Assembly (NCBI GenBank): GCA_035222895.1
Contig: JAVYIG010002730.1
Coordinates: 166,929 to 230,928, forward strand
DNA length: 64,000 nucleotides
Reading direction: 5' to 3'
Source of the DNA: Strongylocentrotus droebachiensis
Lineage: Eukaryota > Echinodermata > Echinoidea > Camarodonta > Strongylocentrotidae
Position numbers and translations under genes: made by a program. The notes below the pieces were generated by a model that worked only from the letters and a program-made list of their open reading frames with translations, was not told the DNA's origin and searched no databases. Each line of letters starts with the position of its first letter. Position 1 is the stretch's first letter. Below are positions 45,771 to 57,266 of this stretch, piece after piece.

Positions 45771-47160
45771 TATGCCTCCGCCACCGAAGGTGGTGCCGGA
45801 GGGATCATGTTTTCGGGTTGTCTGTCCGTACGTCCGTACGTCCGTCCCGTTTGACCGTTATCACAATATCTCAAGAACCATTTAAGATTTAAACTTAAGA
45901 CTCGGGAATAGTATTTATCACCATAGGAAGACGATCTGATTAGATTTTGGAGTACGTAGGTCAAAGGTCACAGGTCAAAGAGGTCAACTTATGAAATTCC
46001 TTGTATTGAGTTTGTTAGCGCGATATCTCAAGAACCATTTGAGATTTAAACTTCAAACTTAAGGATAGTATGTATCACCATAGGAAGACGATCTGACTAG
46101 ATTTTGGAGTGCGTAGGTCAAAGGTCACAGGTCAAAGAGGTCAACTTATGAAATTCCTTGTATTGAGTTTGTTAGCGCGATATCTCAAGAACCATTTGAG
46201 ATTTAAACTTCAAACTTAAGGATAGTATGTATCACCATAGGAAGACGATCTGATTAGATTTTGGAGCACGTATGTCAAAGGTCAAGGGTCACAGAGGTCA
46301 ACTTATGAAATTCCATACATTGAGATTGTTATCATGATATCTCAAGAACCACTGGAGATTTAAACTTCAAACTTAGTGATAGTGTGTATCACTATAGGAA
46401 AACAATCTGATTACATTTTGGGTCACGAGGTCAAAGGTCAAAGGTCACAGGGCTCATTATGTATGCAAAAACAGCTTGTGATCGCGTTATCTGAACAACC
46501 GATTGATGGATTCCTGCCAAACTTTGGTCATGTATGTATCTTGCAGAGTTGATGAACTGATTAGATTTTGGGGTCACGAGGTCAAAGGTCAAAGGTCACA
46601 GGGCTCATTATGTATGCAAAAACAGCTTGTGATCGCATTATCTGAAGAACCGATTGATGGATTCCTGCCAAACTTTGGTCATGTATGTATCTTGCAAAGC
46701 CAATGAACTGATTAGATTTTGGGGTCACGAGGTCAAAGGTCACAGCGCACATTGTGTATGCAAAAACAGCTCGTGATCGCCTTATCTCAAGAACCGATTG
46801 ATGGATTCCTGCCAAACTTAGGTCATGTATGTTACTTGCAGAGCTGATGAACTGATTAGATTTTGGGGTCATGAGGTAAAGGTCAAGGTCATGGGCTCAT
46901 TATGTATGCAAAAATAGCTTGTGGACGCATTCTCATTAGAACTGACAGATGGATTACTATTTAACTCAGGAAATCTTGCAGAGCCAATGAACTGAGTAGA
47001 TTTTAGGGTCATGAGGTCAAAGATCAAAGGGTCATATATGTATATGAGAAATTGCTTATAATCACGATATTCTGAGAACATGTTAATGGATTACAATTGA
47101 ACTTGAATTTGAAAAATTTCTTCCGTTTCGGTTTGTAAAATTGCTCTATGACGGAGGCAT
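45771..47160. repeat. Inverted-end element with about eight tandem 143-158-bp units
   Basis: Ends TATGCCTCCG (45771) and CGGAGGCAT (47152-47160). In between, ATCTCAAGAACC-type units start near 45868, 46025, 46182, 46339, 46489, 46640 and 46783, with a degenerate one near 46930. The spacing of 157 bp is exact for the first four. Each unit carries AGGTCAAAGGTCA. A half-unit with TGACCGTT-like and CGTACGTCCGT repeats is at the left end. No gene; open frames here follow the repeat period. Confidence 0.8.
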
Positions 47161-47189
47161 CATTTTCGACTGCGCGCAGTCGAATTCCA

Positions 47190-47393
47190 TCTAGTTTTTA
47201 ATGTGACTAATGTTTGATATGAAAATATATAATAGCATTAGCAGACATAACAGTATTATAAAGAGGGTCTTGATACAGAATCCATATAGTTAAAGTTGAA
47301 AATATGATGTTCAGCATAAAACTTAACTTTAAAAGGTTTGACTAAGAAAAGGTATTTTAGTGTCTGATGGAGACTAATGCCTAAGTCACATTT
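47190..47393. repeat. NLR-flank duplication unit, copy 2 (left part)
   Basis: Repeats copy 1 (GTGACTAATGTTTGATATG, TAGCAGACATAACAG, AAGAGGGTCTTG) and runs to GCCTAAGTCACATTT, where the 1.04-kb element is inserted. It resumes after 48431. Confidence 0.6.
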
Positions 47394-48431
47394 CGTCGGC
47401 CTTATGCCAAAAGGGCCTTAACCCGATTTTGGGGGTTATTGAGTTATTAACATCACCTTGTAGATTTCAACATTCTCTTTAAAATGATGTGCTTCACTTG
47501 TTGAAATTCGATTTATTTATGAAGATAATTATGAATTTCAAAAGGGCCTTAACGCAAATCTCATCTTTTTCCTTACGCCAAAAGGGCCTTAACCTACACG
47601 ACAAATCTTTTATCAATGACAGATTATTTCGTAATTTCCATTTAATTCAATGAATATCAGTAGAAACACCATTAAAAACATGATTAATCTACAATAGACA
47701 CAATGTACTTAAAATAATCACTGAAAGTATATGTCATGAATTTAGATCATGAAATCTGAGTGAGATTTAAATTAGGTGTGGATGCATGAAATACGACCGA
47801 CTCATTGAAATACGCAGATGTCAACGTATGGGACTGTGATGAAAATAAACAACAAAAAAGGTGTCCTAAATGTACGATCTCTAAAAAATAACTTTACCGA
47901 AAGCTGCAATATATTAATAAAAATATTCAGATATCAAAAATACCTTTTCTAACATTTTAATTAATCAGTTTTATCAGTTTTCGTGATCCAGTAGCCGTAG
48001 GAGGGGCTTTCTGGCAAACCAAAGGTGTCGCGAAACAAGAAAATTTCTTTATGTCAGAAGGGCGCTAACTATGCGCGCGTACAATAACGGCAGGTTAAGG
48101 CCCTTTTGGCATAACGCCGCGTAGGTTACGCCCCTTTTGGCATAATGCCGAGTAGGTTAGGGCCTTTCTGGCATAAATACGCTACATTCAAGCCTTATGC
48201 TAAAAAGGCCCTAACATGTTTTTTGCACATAGCATGTAAAATTCTGAATATTTTATAACACATTTAACACATTTCATGTAAAACTTAATAACTTAACACA
48301 TTTATCGAAATTGGCTTCAAAAACAAAAAAACGACCACAAACTTTTGATTATTAGAGAGGCCAAAACTTTAAACGCGATTATCTTGGAATGGCCAAAAGC
48401 AGTTAAAGGCCCTTTTGGCATAAGGCCGACG
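47394..48431. mobile_element. 1038-bp inverted-repeat transposon with paralogous empty site
   Basis: Termini CGTCGGCCTTATGCCAAAAG and CTTTTGGCATAAGGCCGACG are exact inverted repeats, flanked by ATTT on both sides (47390-47393 and 48432-48435). The neighbouring duplicate at 49152-49185 reads straight through (CCTAAGTCACATTTGCTCTA), giving an empty site. GGCCTTATGCCAAAAGGGCC-like motifs recur inside in both orientations (about 47571, 48090, 48120, 48150, 48195). No transposase frame. Confidence 0.88.
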
Positions 48432-48849
48432 ATTTGATCTACAGCAAAGATACGACGGCTTTATCAAGAGATATCTATGGTGGTCACCACAGAGCGTATC
48501 TCTATCTTTTACAGACCTAGGTGTTGTAAGTGGATTCCTGGTAAGATGTATTTCTTGAATGTATAACTATGTAGTACGTAGTAATTCAATTCCCTACAGC
48601 TGTAATTGTCAGTCTTCCTGTTGTTCGACACATGCTCTGTCAACCTATCCATTTGTTTACTATCCTGCACTAAACGCATTCTTAACTTTATCCCTACACC
48701 AAAGTTTATACCTAAGCTCAAACCCTTTGCAGCCCTTTTATCCAAATCCTATATATTTGACTAGATAAAGCCCAGAGCATTTGTCACCTGCGCTTCGAAG
48801 CACCAAGTTATATTTGCTGTCTTTAAATTAAAACATGTATACTTTGGTA

Positions 48850-49180
48850 TATTTTAGCAAAAGTCAATATTTTTTTAATGTTTGTAATGTTTTATAATAA
48901 TAATAATAATCTTTTAAAGTCCACTCCAAATTTTATTAAGTTAAATTAAAGTGGAAATTCTTTATATGAAAATAAATAGCATTATTAGCAGACAAACGAA
49001 AATTATAATAAAGAGGGTCTTTTATGTACAGTGTATGATGCAGAATTCATATAGCTTGAATTGAAAATTCAGATTCAGATTCAGATTAATAAAATATTTC
49101 ACTCTTAAAGGTTTGCCTCAGAAAAGGTAATTTGGTTTTTGGAGAAGACTAATGCCTAAGTCACATTTGCTCTACAGCTA
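48850..49180. repeat. NLR-flank duplication unit, copy 3
   Basis: AGTCAATATTTTTTTAATGT, TAGCATTATTAGCAGACAAA and AAGAGGGTCTTTTATGTACA, interrupted by (ATA)n near 48894-48910, and ending GCCTAAGTCACATTTGCTCT. It is closest to copy 1 in the middle part and to copy 2 at its end. Confidence 0.65.
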
Positions 49181-49235
49181 GCATACGGCAGCTGTAGGCC
49201 CCCAGAATCGAGAGATACCTGCGGCGGCTGCAGAG

Positions 49236-49272
49236 GATCTGGTGATGTTGAAACAAACCCTGGACAAAACAG
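49236..49272 (+). pseudogene. Degenerate 2A exon (final Pro to Gln)
   Basis: In the frame that matches the intact copy it reads RGSGDVETNPGQNR up to donor AACAG|GTAAGA. The last residue of the 2A signature is Gln (CAA) instead of Pro (CCA), which should abolish skipping. The hydrophobic leader is missing: upstream in-frame sequence is Cys/Gly-rich and meets a TAG at about 49180. The donor is preserved. Confidence 0.8.
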
Positions 49273-49793
49273 GTAAGACTTTAAGTATTTGAAGCTTATT
49301 TCTTGTTGTTTATTGCAACTGTAATAACCAGTAAGGGATTGTAACGATTACTCATGTAATCCCTTATCATGTTATGAGTACTTTTGTAGAAACATTTAGC
49401 TATCTAATCTACAAAGTGTAAGGTTGACACTTCGTTTTTTTTATAAAGGCCGGTAATTCACAAAAACTCACACTTTGTGAGTATGCGACATGACTCTGTT
49501 TGTACTTAACTAAACCCTACATTTTATCACTAGAAAAAAAAACATAAAAAAAAAAAACTGCTTGTTATTAAGACTAGGCGTGACATATATTTCATATATG
49601 TACTCTGTTTTTTAGTTTACATGTACCCTTGGTTATTGTCAGTACCTTTGATGGGTGGGGGACGATGGGGATCCGGCCACTGATTTTCAGATAGAGTCAG
49701 CCTTATCATGGCTGAAGAAGCATGCATGATTCTATTGTGTTAGTCTCTTCTCAGTGACAATTTACATGTATTTTGTTAATATCTGCATTACAG

Positions 49794-50086
49794 GATTGTC
49801 AGTGTACTCAGTGAGAAGGAATTATTAACGCTGTCCAAGAAAATTGAACCTAGCTTCTACAAAGAGGTGGGCATTAACCTGGACATCTCCAATGCAGAGC
49901 TTGGTCAAATCAAGGAACGTAGCCAAAATACCAGTGATGCATTGATGACAGTGTTCAAGAGATGGAGAGACAAACAGCCTCCAGGCACAGACATGAGGGT
50001 TCTTCTTGCAGAGAAATTAGAAAAAAGTGACTTAGGGTCCCTCTCTGCCGAACTACTCGCTGGCAGCCTAGTCCTCAAGGGTGCAG
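49794..50086 (+). CDS. DEATH-domain exon, second copy
   Basis: It is 293 bp, phase 2 to 1 after acceptor CTGCATTACAG; donor GTGCAG|GTGAGA. It encodes 97 residues: VLSEKELLTLSKKI, FYKEVGINLDISNAELGQIK, FKRWRDKQPPGTDMRVLLAE, SDLGSLSAELLAGSLVL. It differs from the first copy by three extra codons at the start and scattered substitutions, with no stops, so it may still be expressed or is a recent duplicate. Confidence 0.78.
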
Positions 50087-51423
50087 GTGAGAATATGAAG
50101 GAAATCATGTCGGCTTCCCGCAAGAAGGCTTTACTGCCATTAATAATGTATTGCTCTTGCAGGCAGCCACCAACAACTTTTTGGCCTCTTTCTTGTTTGT
50201 TACAAACAGGACTTATAGCAAGACATCCCAGTAGACAAACAGCCCACCAGACTGATACTGCCAGTCTGTTGAACCCTCAAAATATTTGTCAAAACAAGAC
50301 TAAAATGCCGGTCTCGTGGGCTGTCGGTCCAAGGCATGGATCGTTGGTCTTGTGATTCTTCTGACAAAATTTCAGAAGGTTCGCTATTCAGATATGTCAG
50401 TCTTGTGGGATGTCGGTTGCATGGGCTGTGGTCATTGATACATGGTTACAGATCCACTCGATCACTATGTCAATTTATTGGCATTTTAAACCCAGCTGTT
50501 TTCTGACTCTTTTTCAAGTCGTGCCCATCTTTTGACACCAAGTTCATGAACATTGTACCATTACAGAGTCTTTTTATCTTTTTTGTCCTTATGTCAACCC
50601 CAAAATGGAGAATTTCTGATTTGTGTGTACAAAACAAAAGGAGAACTACATTTCTCTCATTTCTTTCTATATGGCGTGAAAGCGTCCTTTGAACTGTAAT
50701 TCATAAGGTTTATAAGGTTCATCATTATAGTATACAAATATACACTGTCTTGAAAGGTTCTGGTTAAAACTATTGGCAAGAGGTGACCAAGGCTCGAAAT
50801 ACACGGGGGCGACGGGAGATTCACCCCCGTGAGCTAGACATCTTTGACTTCACATATTGTCAGCTCGCTGAGAGTAAATGGCCTCTACTTTGTAATCGAA
50901 ATATAAATGTCACATTGCTATGTTTGCTTCTTTTTTTTTTTAACTGATCATCAAAAACAAAATAATGATCTACTTTCATTACACATAACAGTCTGATAGA
51001 ATATTTCAGGTTAAAGTGTGTTAACATTTTCTTCATCGTGCAAACATACAATTATTCTCTGGGCTAATAATGTTAACATTTGAAATATAAAATTAAAATT
51101 TCTTTGGTCAAATTGAGCTTTAATTCCTAAAATTATTAAAGCTGGAATTTTTGGTCCAGGCACTTCCGGAATTGTTATCAATATTTTCCAGAAACAACCA
51201 ATACGTAATTGTCGATATTCATCTAATTGGGTAAACATTGATTCAAAAGTTAACAACTGTTCAATAATTTTGATTTGAAACTCATTTGATTCGAGTTGAC
51301 GTTTGATTTCACACACATACACTTCCCCCCCCCCCCCACACGCAAGTTTGCACACACCCATACTCACGCCCCCAGACAAGTAGTCTAAGGAAGTAACCCT
51401 AATGTTAACTATTTCTTTTCAAG

Positions 51424-51480
51424 GAATCTCAGTGCAATCAAAATCCAATGAGGAATCGTCTTCTCCCACACATAGATCAG
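51424..51480 (+). CDS. Ser-rich linker exon of the second NLR locus
   Basis: It is 57 bp, phase 1 to 1 (acceptor TTTTCAAG, donor ATCAG|GTAAGA), coding GISVQSKSNEESSSPTHRS. Phase agrees with the DEATH exon before it. A small symmetric exon of this kind can be included or skipped without changing frame. Confidence 0.55.
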
Positions 51481-51884
51481 GTAAGAACAATGGCTTTCTC
51501 ATTCAGACTTTTAACTTTCCCACAGTGGGACAATTTCTTTTTTATCATCTCCTTCTAGTAATTTTTAAATGGCTGCCCGAGTCTGTCCAAAATATCACAG
51601 ACTGTGATGCCCAGAATAAACGAGAGAATCTAACGTTTTATTGGATTAATAGTGATATAATGGATAAAAAAGAAGGGGAATGACAAGTTGCCCCTAACGA
51701 AGACGTCAAGACATACAAGTAATCCAACCTTTATTTTGATGAGCATGGATAACGGTTCTAGATCTAAGCAATAGATATTTAGGTTTGTAAAAGAACCATG
51801 CACTTATAGAGCCCTCTTAGCAGATTCCTAGGAGAAGCATCTTTTCATTTATATCAACTGCACAATGTCTAAAGGCCAAGTCTT

Positions 51885-52168
51885 CTACCGTCCACTGAGA
51901 ATTTCTATGATATTTTGGTGGCAATTGCCAGGGATTGGCAGGACTCGGAAGTCAACACATTAGGAAAGAAGCTGAATTTTTCTCCGGAAGATATTCAGGG
52001 GTACATAAAAACTAATCACAACAATCCAGAATGTAACGTATGACGGAACTCTTCAAATGCTCCGGGATTGGCGATAAGAATAAAAGAGTTCTACCAAGCG
52101 AGGAGCGTTGAAGACTGCTTTGGAGCAATCTGGACAAAATCGTCTTGCTGATGATCTCTTTCCTTCAG
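51885..52168 (+). pseudogene. Second DEATH domain, broken
   Basis: Translates TENFYDILVAIARDWQDSEV, NTLGKKLNFSPEDIQGYIK, then after a frame break DGTLQMLRDWR, followed by TAA-GAA-TAA and a readable KSSTKRGALKTALEQSGQNR, LADDLFPS. This is a DEATH-fold pattern (two core Trp positions, ending near a donor CCTTCAG|GTCAGT in phase 1). The in-frame stops and shift make it non-functional. It suggests the ancestral gene had two DEATH domains. Confidence 0.7.
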
Positions 52169-52942
52169 GTCAGTAAATACAACAGGAATCAGCCGCGGTC
52201 CTAGAAGGAGGGAGAGGGGGAAGGGGGCGCGGTCAAGCTCTGTTCTTTGATGCATTGGTGTTGGAAATTGTTCTACTATAGTGCTCCTTTGTGATGTTTT
52301 TTTAACATTTGTATGAAATATCGATGAATAGGTTTTATCTTTTTCTCAAGTTCAATTATTTGGTGTTTTCAATCGTTCTTTTATCACTGATGTTTTTAAC
52401 AAGTAAAGTGTTTGTGTGGGTCTATTTAAGTCAATTATACAAATACGTATATATTTGTCTCTTTTGACCCAGGGGGTTTATTATTTACCCACAGTTTAGT
52501 ATGGAAAAAAGTGGCTATTATTATCGTTATTGTTATTATCATCATAATAACAATTTTTATTAATATTATTATTGTTGTTACTATTATGATTATATTTGTA
52601 TTATTATTATTGTAAAACATATTATTATTGCAAAACAGTCAATCTTTAAAAAAAAAAAAAAAAATTGTTATTTGGTACCGGTATGTGCCCGAATGAGAGG
52701 GTTTCTTTCAATTATTTAGCTTAAATAATGTACTGTTTTGCAAATAGATTATAATGCCAAACAGACGTGTAATTAGATTTCACACACACGTAATAATATC
52801 CAAAGTCCTTTGAAAGCGTATGATATTGTACCAAATTATGATCTACCCCTTAAAACCTTTTTTTAATGTGATGTCTATCCTGGTTGAGCAAAATGATGTA
52901 GTCGTAGTAATCAAGATTCCCTAACCTTTTATCATGTTACAG

Positions 52943-53032
52943 ATGAAACCCCATCATACCCCTCATCGCCTAATACTAGAACTTCTACTACTCCTACTAC
53001 TGCTGCTGCTGCTACTACTATTTCACAGAAAG
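52943..53032 (+). CDS. Thr/Ala-rich linker exon of the second NLR locus
   Basis: It is 90 bp, phase 1 to 1 (acceptor CATGTTACAG, donor AAAG|GTAATA). It encodes DETPSYPSSPNTRTSTTPTT followed by an Ala4 stretch and ISQK. Low-complexity Thr/Ala codes from (ACT)n and (GCT)n. Low complexity means homology cannot be judged; the exon call rests on splice sites and phase. Confidence 0.45.
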
Positions 53033-53737
53033 GTAATACAAATCTAGAGTTATGTAATTATTGTGATAGAATGTATAAGAAAAAGAACAGGAGAATGTTG
53101 ACAAGCAAGTTGCCCCTATCCGAGATATCAATAAATACAAGTATTTCGGCCCTTACTTACTTGCGCGTGGATGTCGATTCTACGTTTACACAATGGGACA
53201 CAGAGAACCCTTTTCCTCAGATATTGGGGTTCATCAAACAACCGTTGTGTCACTATGAGCCCTTTTCAGTCTAACCTGTATTGATACTTGCAGAACCTTA
53301 ACAAGTTTCTAGAAGGACATGACAAAGACTCGTCTAAAATTGAAACCCCCATTTGACTTTCACTACTCCTAGAGCTAAGCCTAAAGTAAACACTAGTGCT
53401 ATACAATGTAATCCCCCTGCCGAGACCTTGGCAAGGTGATAGGGAGGGAGAGAAATAAGCATGATAGAGGGAGATAGGAAGGGAGAAAGAGTGCTAATTT
53501 TCACAATTAAAATTGTTGTTATATCGCCAATTCTGGGTCATTTTGCTTCGTTTGAACTTTCATTATGGTCTTCATCTAAATTATAAGTGACTTTTGGACA
53601 TGAAAATATCTTAAAACAAGTAAAATATATATTTCCTACTTCTCATTTCCTTTCAGGCAGAGCCCCAGTAAGAGTTTGTTTACACTATTATGTAAGATGA
53701 TGAAGAAGACAGTTGCCATCTCTCACGCAGAGCTGCA

Positions 53738-53945
53738 AGGCTCTGTCCAAGTTTTATCGAGAGAATCGAAATTGGGGTAGGGATACCCCACCTAATTTAC
53801 ATTGGTTCCTGATAATAGTGGTGGGGTAGTAGTGGCTCTGTCAAAGTGTTAACGAGAGAAACGAAATTGGGGTAGGGATACCCCACCTGATTTACATAGG
53901 TTCCTGTGTGCTAGTGGAGGGGTATAGTTTTAACGAGAGATTTTC
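53738..53945. repeat. Tandem duplication, about 105-bp unit
   Basis: Two copies of ACGAGAGAA(A/T)CGAAATTGGG ... GGGATACCCCACCT(A/G)ATTTACAT(T/A)GG ... GGGGTA follow each other, preceded by CTCTGTC(C/A)AAGT. No coding. Confidence 0.7.
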
Positions 53946-54368
53946 GTAATGGAGCATTCCCTTTTAATAGATCCAATGTATAATGTCAAGAACCCTGATG
54001 AAGCCATTCAAAAAATTAAAAAATTAAGTAAAGAAGAAAAGCCCTTGAAAAGGGTTGCTTTTCAAATGTTCACTTATTCGAAAGAAAGAAGTGAAATGTT
54101 TGAACCAAACTTTCCTTTCACATGTGTAGTCCCATACACATAGTACTCTGTGCAGCGCATATGACTTTCAGCAAGATTATATGTAGAATTCTCATTATTG
54201 TATCCCCCGGCAGTATGCCTCGTTGGCGGGAGAAAGGTGTGGTGGCGGGAGTCTCCCGCTACGAGCTTTTGGGGCGGCGGGAAGATGAGCGTGGTGGCGT
54301 GAGACTCCCTCCGAATGCGGGAGGGTTGACAGCCCTGGGTATTTTCTGTACAATATCCATTTTTGTCT

Positions 54369-55050
54369 TGCCTGCATAGCAAAAGCGAGACATGGGTGCC
54401 GCTTTTCCGGCGACAGCGGCGTCAACATTAAAAAAAAAAAAATTGTTAATATAATTTTGATAGTATAAGTGCTTATTCAATGAAACTTGGACTTATGAGT
54501 TATCAAGTATCCCCAAATATTTGATTAAAATTTCAGGTCACAAAGTCAAGGTCAAAGGTCATTTTAGGTCAACAAACTTAGACTATGTTGTGGCATCAAC
54601 ATCAAAACTTAACCAAGGGTTAAGATTTTGAATTTTTATCATAATTTCAAAAGTGTTTGGTCAATTTCCATGAAACTTGTAGTCTTGTACGCAAGAGTTA
54701 TCAAGTATCACAAATCATATGACACAAATTCCAGGTTACAAAGTCAAGGTCAAAGGTCATTTTAGGTCAGTAGACTTGGATTATGTTTTGACAACTTAAT
54801 ATGAGATTTAATAAATCCATTTTTGTTATTTGTTTATATTTCACTAAAATTATCAATCTTGTTACAAATCATAGTAAATAATTCTTCTGATGATTCTTTC
54901 AATATTCACTTCAAAATGCAGATTATATTCAGAGGATTTCAATTTGGGGGGCCTGCTAATGGGCCATCCTGCCTATGATGACCCAACCTCAATTTGTCAT
55001 CATATCGAATTGCGTAATGTAGGCGAGACCGCCGAGAGTGTTTCCCTTGT
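54369..55050. repeat. Interspersed repeat with 'caaagtcaaggtcaaaggtca' units
   Basis: Starts near CTTGCCTGCATAGCAAAAGC and ends near AATGTAGGCGAGACC, giving weak inverted ends. Two internal units share AGGTCACAAAGTCAAGGTCA and TTTTAGGTCA (about 54535 and 54732). Similar in style to the 45.8-47.2 kb element but distinct in ends. Confidence 0.5.
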
Positions 55051-56750
55051 TTCTTGATTTTCTTAATCAAATCATTGTCAATCCATGGTTAGTTATTAAC
55101 ACGTTTCTTTTTAATAGTTACCATTTGTAAAGGAAAACATTTATTACATGAGGTAAGAAATAGATTTTAAAATGACTTATAAAATATATTAAGGTTCGTC
55201 TTGTGGGACGCGTGTTCCACGGTTTAAATAATAGCCCGAAACGAAAATGAAGAGTATGGGATGCCGTGGTGAAGTTAAAGATGTTTATTCGTTTTTTAAT
55301 AAATAAAAAACGGAAACCCCTGCATTGTACAGAAGATAAAACAAAAGCATCATAAGTACAATAATCACATTATAAAAATCATGCAAGTCATCATAATTGA
55401 TAGTGATTACATTTCTGTAGACAAATGCAGTACAGTTCAGTTCAGTTCATATATATTGAAATGCAATTAAGAAACCAAGAAATAAATACATGTATAGATA
55501 TCAAACAGTCATGACTCCAATCAATAGTATTGAATACATAACATACAAATTCCTACGCAACTCACCCTAGACTAAATGTCACACGGGTAAGAAATAATAC
55601 TACGTCATCGTCTGTTCTAGCTTTGTAGCGTGGTTTGTATAAAAGACACCTCAAGTTACGCCTCAGCGGCTAAAGTAGGAAAAAACATGAAACATCAATT
55701 ATATACTATGGACTTTTACATTTAAATCAGTATTTGTTGTAAAATCCTCATGATATATAAACCGAGTCTGATACTTACAGACTACTCATCAATCCCGCAA
55801 ATAACAGAAGAATACATTTAACATGCCTCGGTACGTTTCTACCGTACAGTGAATAACACATCTTATTACATAATATACAATTAATGAACTGACTCGTATA
55901 TTACGACATCATCAACACTGGTAGCAAAGTAAAACTCAATAGCATCAAATATATTCAATTATATCTACATACCTGTATAAATGGTGCAACACAAAAACAG
56001 GCTAGTTCATTGACGGCTTAAGCTTGTCGGACGGTGTAAAATAAAACAACCATGCAGCTTCGCTTAAAGCAAGTGAACGAATGTCCGTTAATGAAAATGC
56101 CCATCAGGGCCTTGCCTGACATAGCGCACGTTCGGAAGGACTACTTTTCGAGCATGAATGCATATCCTTCTGAACTAAGAACAATCAATTTTAGGATAGA
56201 ACAATAAAACATATATGAGAAAATATCATAATTTCATTATGATACATTTAACTTTACCTACAAACAATTTATAGATACAAAATCAAGGGACTACTTTGTA
56301 CTTGACGTAAGTACACAGACCCACGTGACCATTAAAGTAATAAGGCTAATAAGGTAAAAACGAGTTTGGTCACTACAGTCTCACCCTAATTCCAAGATAT
56401 TTTCTTCAAACATATTCCCTACTGCTAGCTTCATTTATTGTTTAAAAGTCAATTTTCTTTAAACAACAGACTATCACAAATACAAAAATACAGGAAGATA
56501 GTTGCTAACGTCAGCCTTAATAACACCACTAGACAATCGTGTAAGATCATTCGTAAAGATGTTATCAATCGATGTTGCAGAATTTACACTTACACGAGTT
56601 GGATAATGAATAAGGGGATAGAATGTGTCCCCTTATTCAAAGTGGTGTGTTCATAAGTTTAACAGATAATACTGGATTGAAAAAATGAACTCTGAAATTA
56701 GATAATCGTTAGGAATCAACAGGGAGATTCTCTAAATCATGTGGCGTGAA
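55051..56750. other. Unannotated stretch
   Basis: No exon or repeat with definable ends. A short 'cagttcagttcagttcat' microrepeat is at 55433-55450. Confidence 0.35.
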
Positions 56751-56779
56751 ATTATGTTGTAACCACCTTTGTGAATGAT

Positions 56780-56865
56780 ACATACATTTTGGTGGAGGTG
56801 TCGTATAGTGGTTCTTTCACCTGACTCTCAATCCAAGAGTTGAGGGTGGGAATCTGCATTGTGAG
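56780..56865 (+). repeat. tRNA-like stretch, probable SINE head
   Basis: GGAGGTGTCGTATAGTGGTT matches the start and A box of Asp/Glu-type tRNAs, followed by an anticodon-arm-like segment and GAGGGTGGGAATCTGC in the place of the B box. The B box is degenerate and the acceptor stem does not pair. Confidence 0.4.
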
Positions 56866-57266
56866 CGGCTTTGAAATGGCGACTGACTTGGGTGATCCAT
56901 AGGGAGTGGATAATGTGCATGCATTGTGTGTGCAAAAGCCTAAACCCATGGCAGGGAAAGGATGTAGGCACCGTCGATATATGAAGCACTATATAAACCC
57001 AGAATGTTGTTATAATTCTCATTATACATTTGCGGTGGGTGTGGTGAGATGGACAAGAAAAAGGGGGAGAGGGAAAGAGCGGAGAGAAAGGACAACAACA
57101 AAATAAATGCTCTCACAAACCTTTTCACCGACCGAAACCCACACCCTCACATTCTGTTCATCGCATGCTATGTTCCAGTATAAACATTTGTATTAAAACG
57201 TGTCTGAAGAGCTATTTCGATCTGAAAATAAATGCTCAGTTCATTTTTTTTTATTTTTTAACTCAG

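Larger units (their letters stand above)
49230..53700 (+). pseudogene. Second NLR-type locus: broken 2A, DEATH, linkers, broken DEATH
   Basis: Pieces in order: a 2A remnant (49236-49272), an intact DEATH exon (49794-50086), a small linker exon (51424-51480), a DEATH domain with stops (about 51885-52168), a Ser/Thr-rich linker exon (52943-53032) and a short possible last exon (53657-53700, stop TGA). The intact exons keep phase 1 borders throughout and could splice as DEATH-linker-linker-end, skipping the broken DEATH. No start codon in frame with the 2A remnant is found. It is a partial tandem duplicate of the NLR gene at 36801; intron sequence after the DEATH exon is also shared (50087-50760 with 38509-39170). 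Confidence 0.7.

Noticed and set aside
45771-47160. Regularly spaced repeats resembling a CRISPR array
   Set aside because: Units are about 157 bp with no short repeat/unique spacer pattern, and the genome is eukaryotic.
53949-54143. 64-codon plus-strand open frame (MEHSLLIDPMYNVKN...)
   Set aside because: No recognisable domain, no splice context and no neighbours in phase; left uncalled.
55197-56350. Possible solo LTR
   Set aside because: No matching TG...CA ends with a flanking duplication could be found.
57200-57266. N-terminal extension of the first Ig exon as a start
   Set aside because: The frame has no ATG; a T-rich tract and CAG at 57266 mark an acceptor instead.
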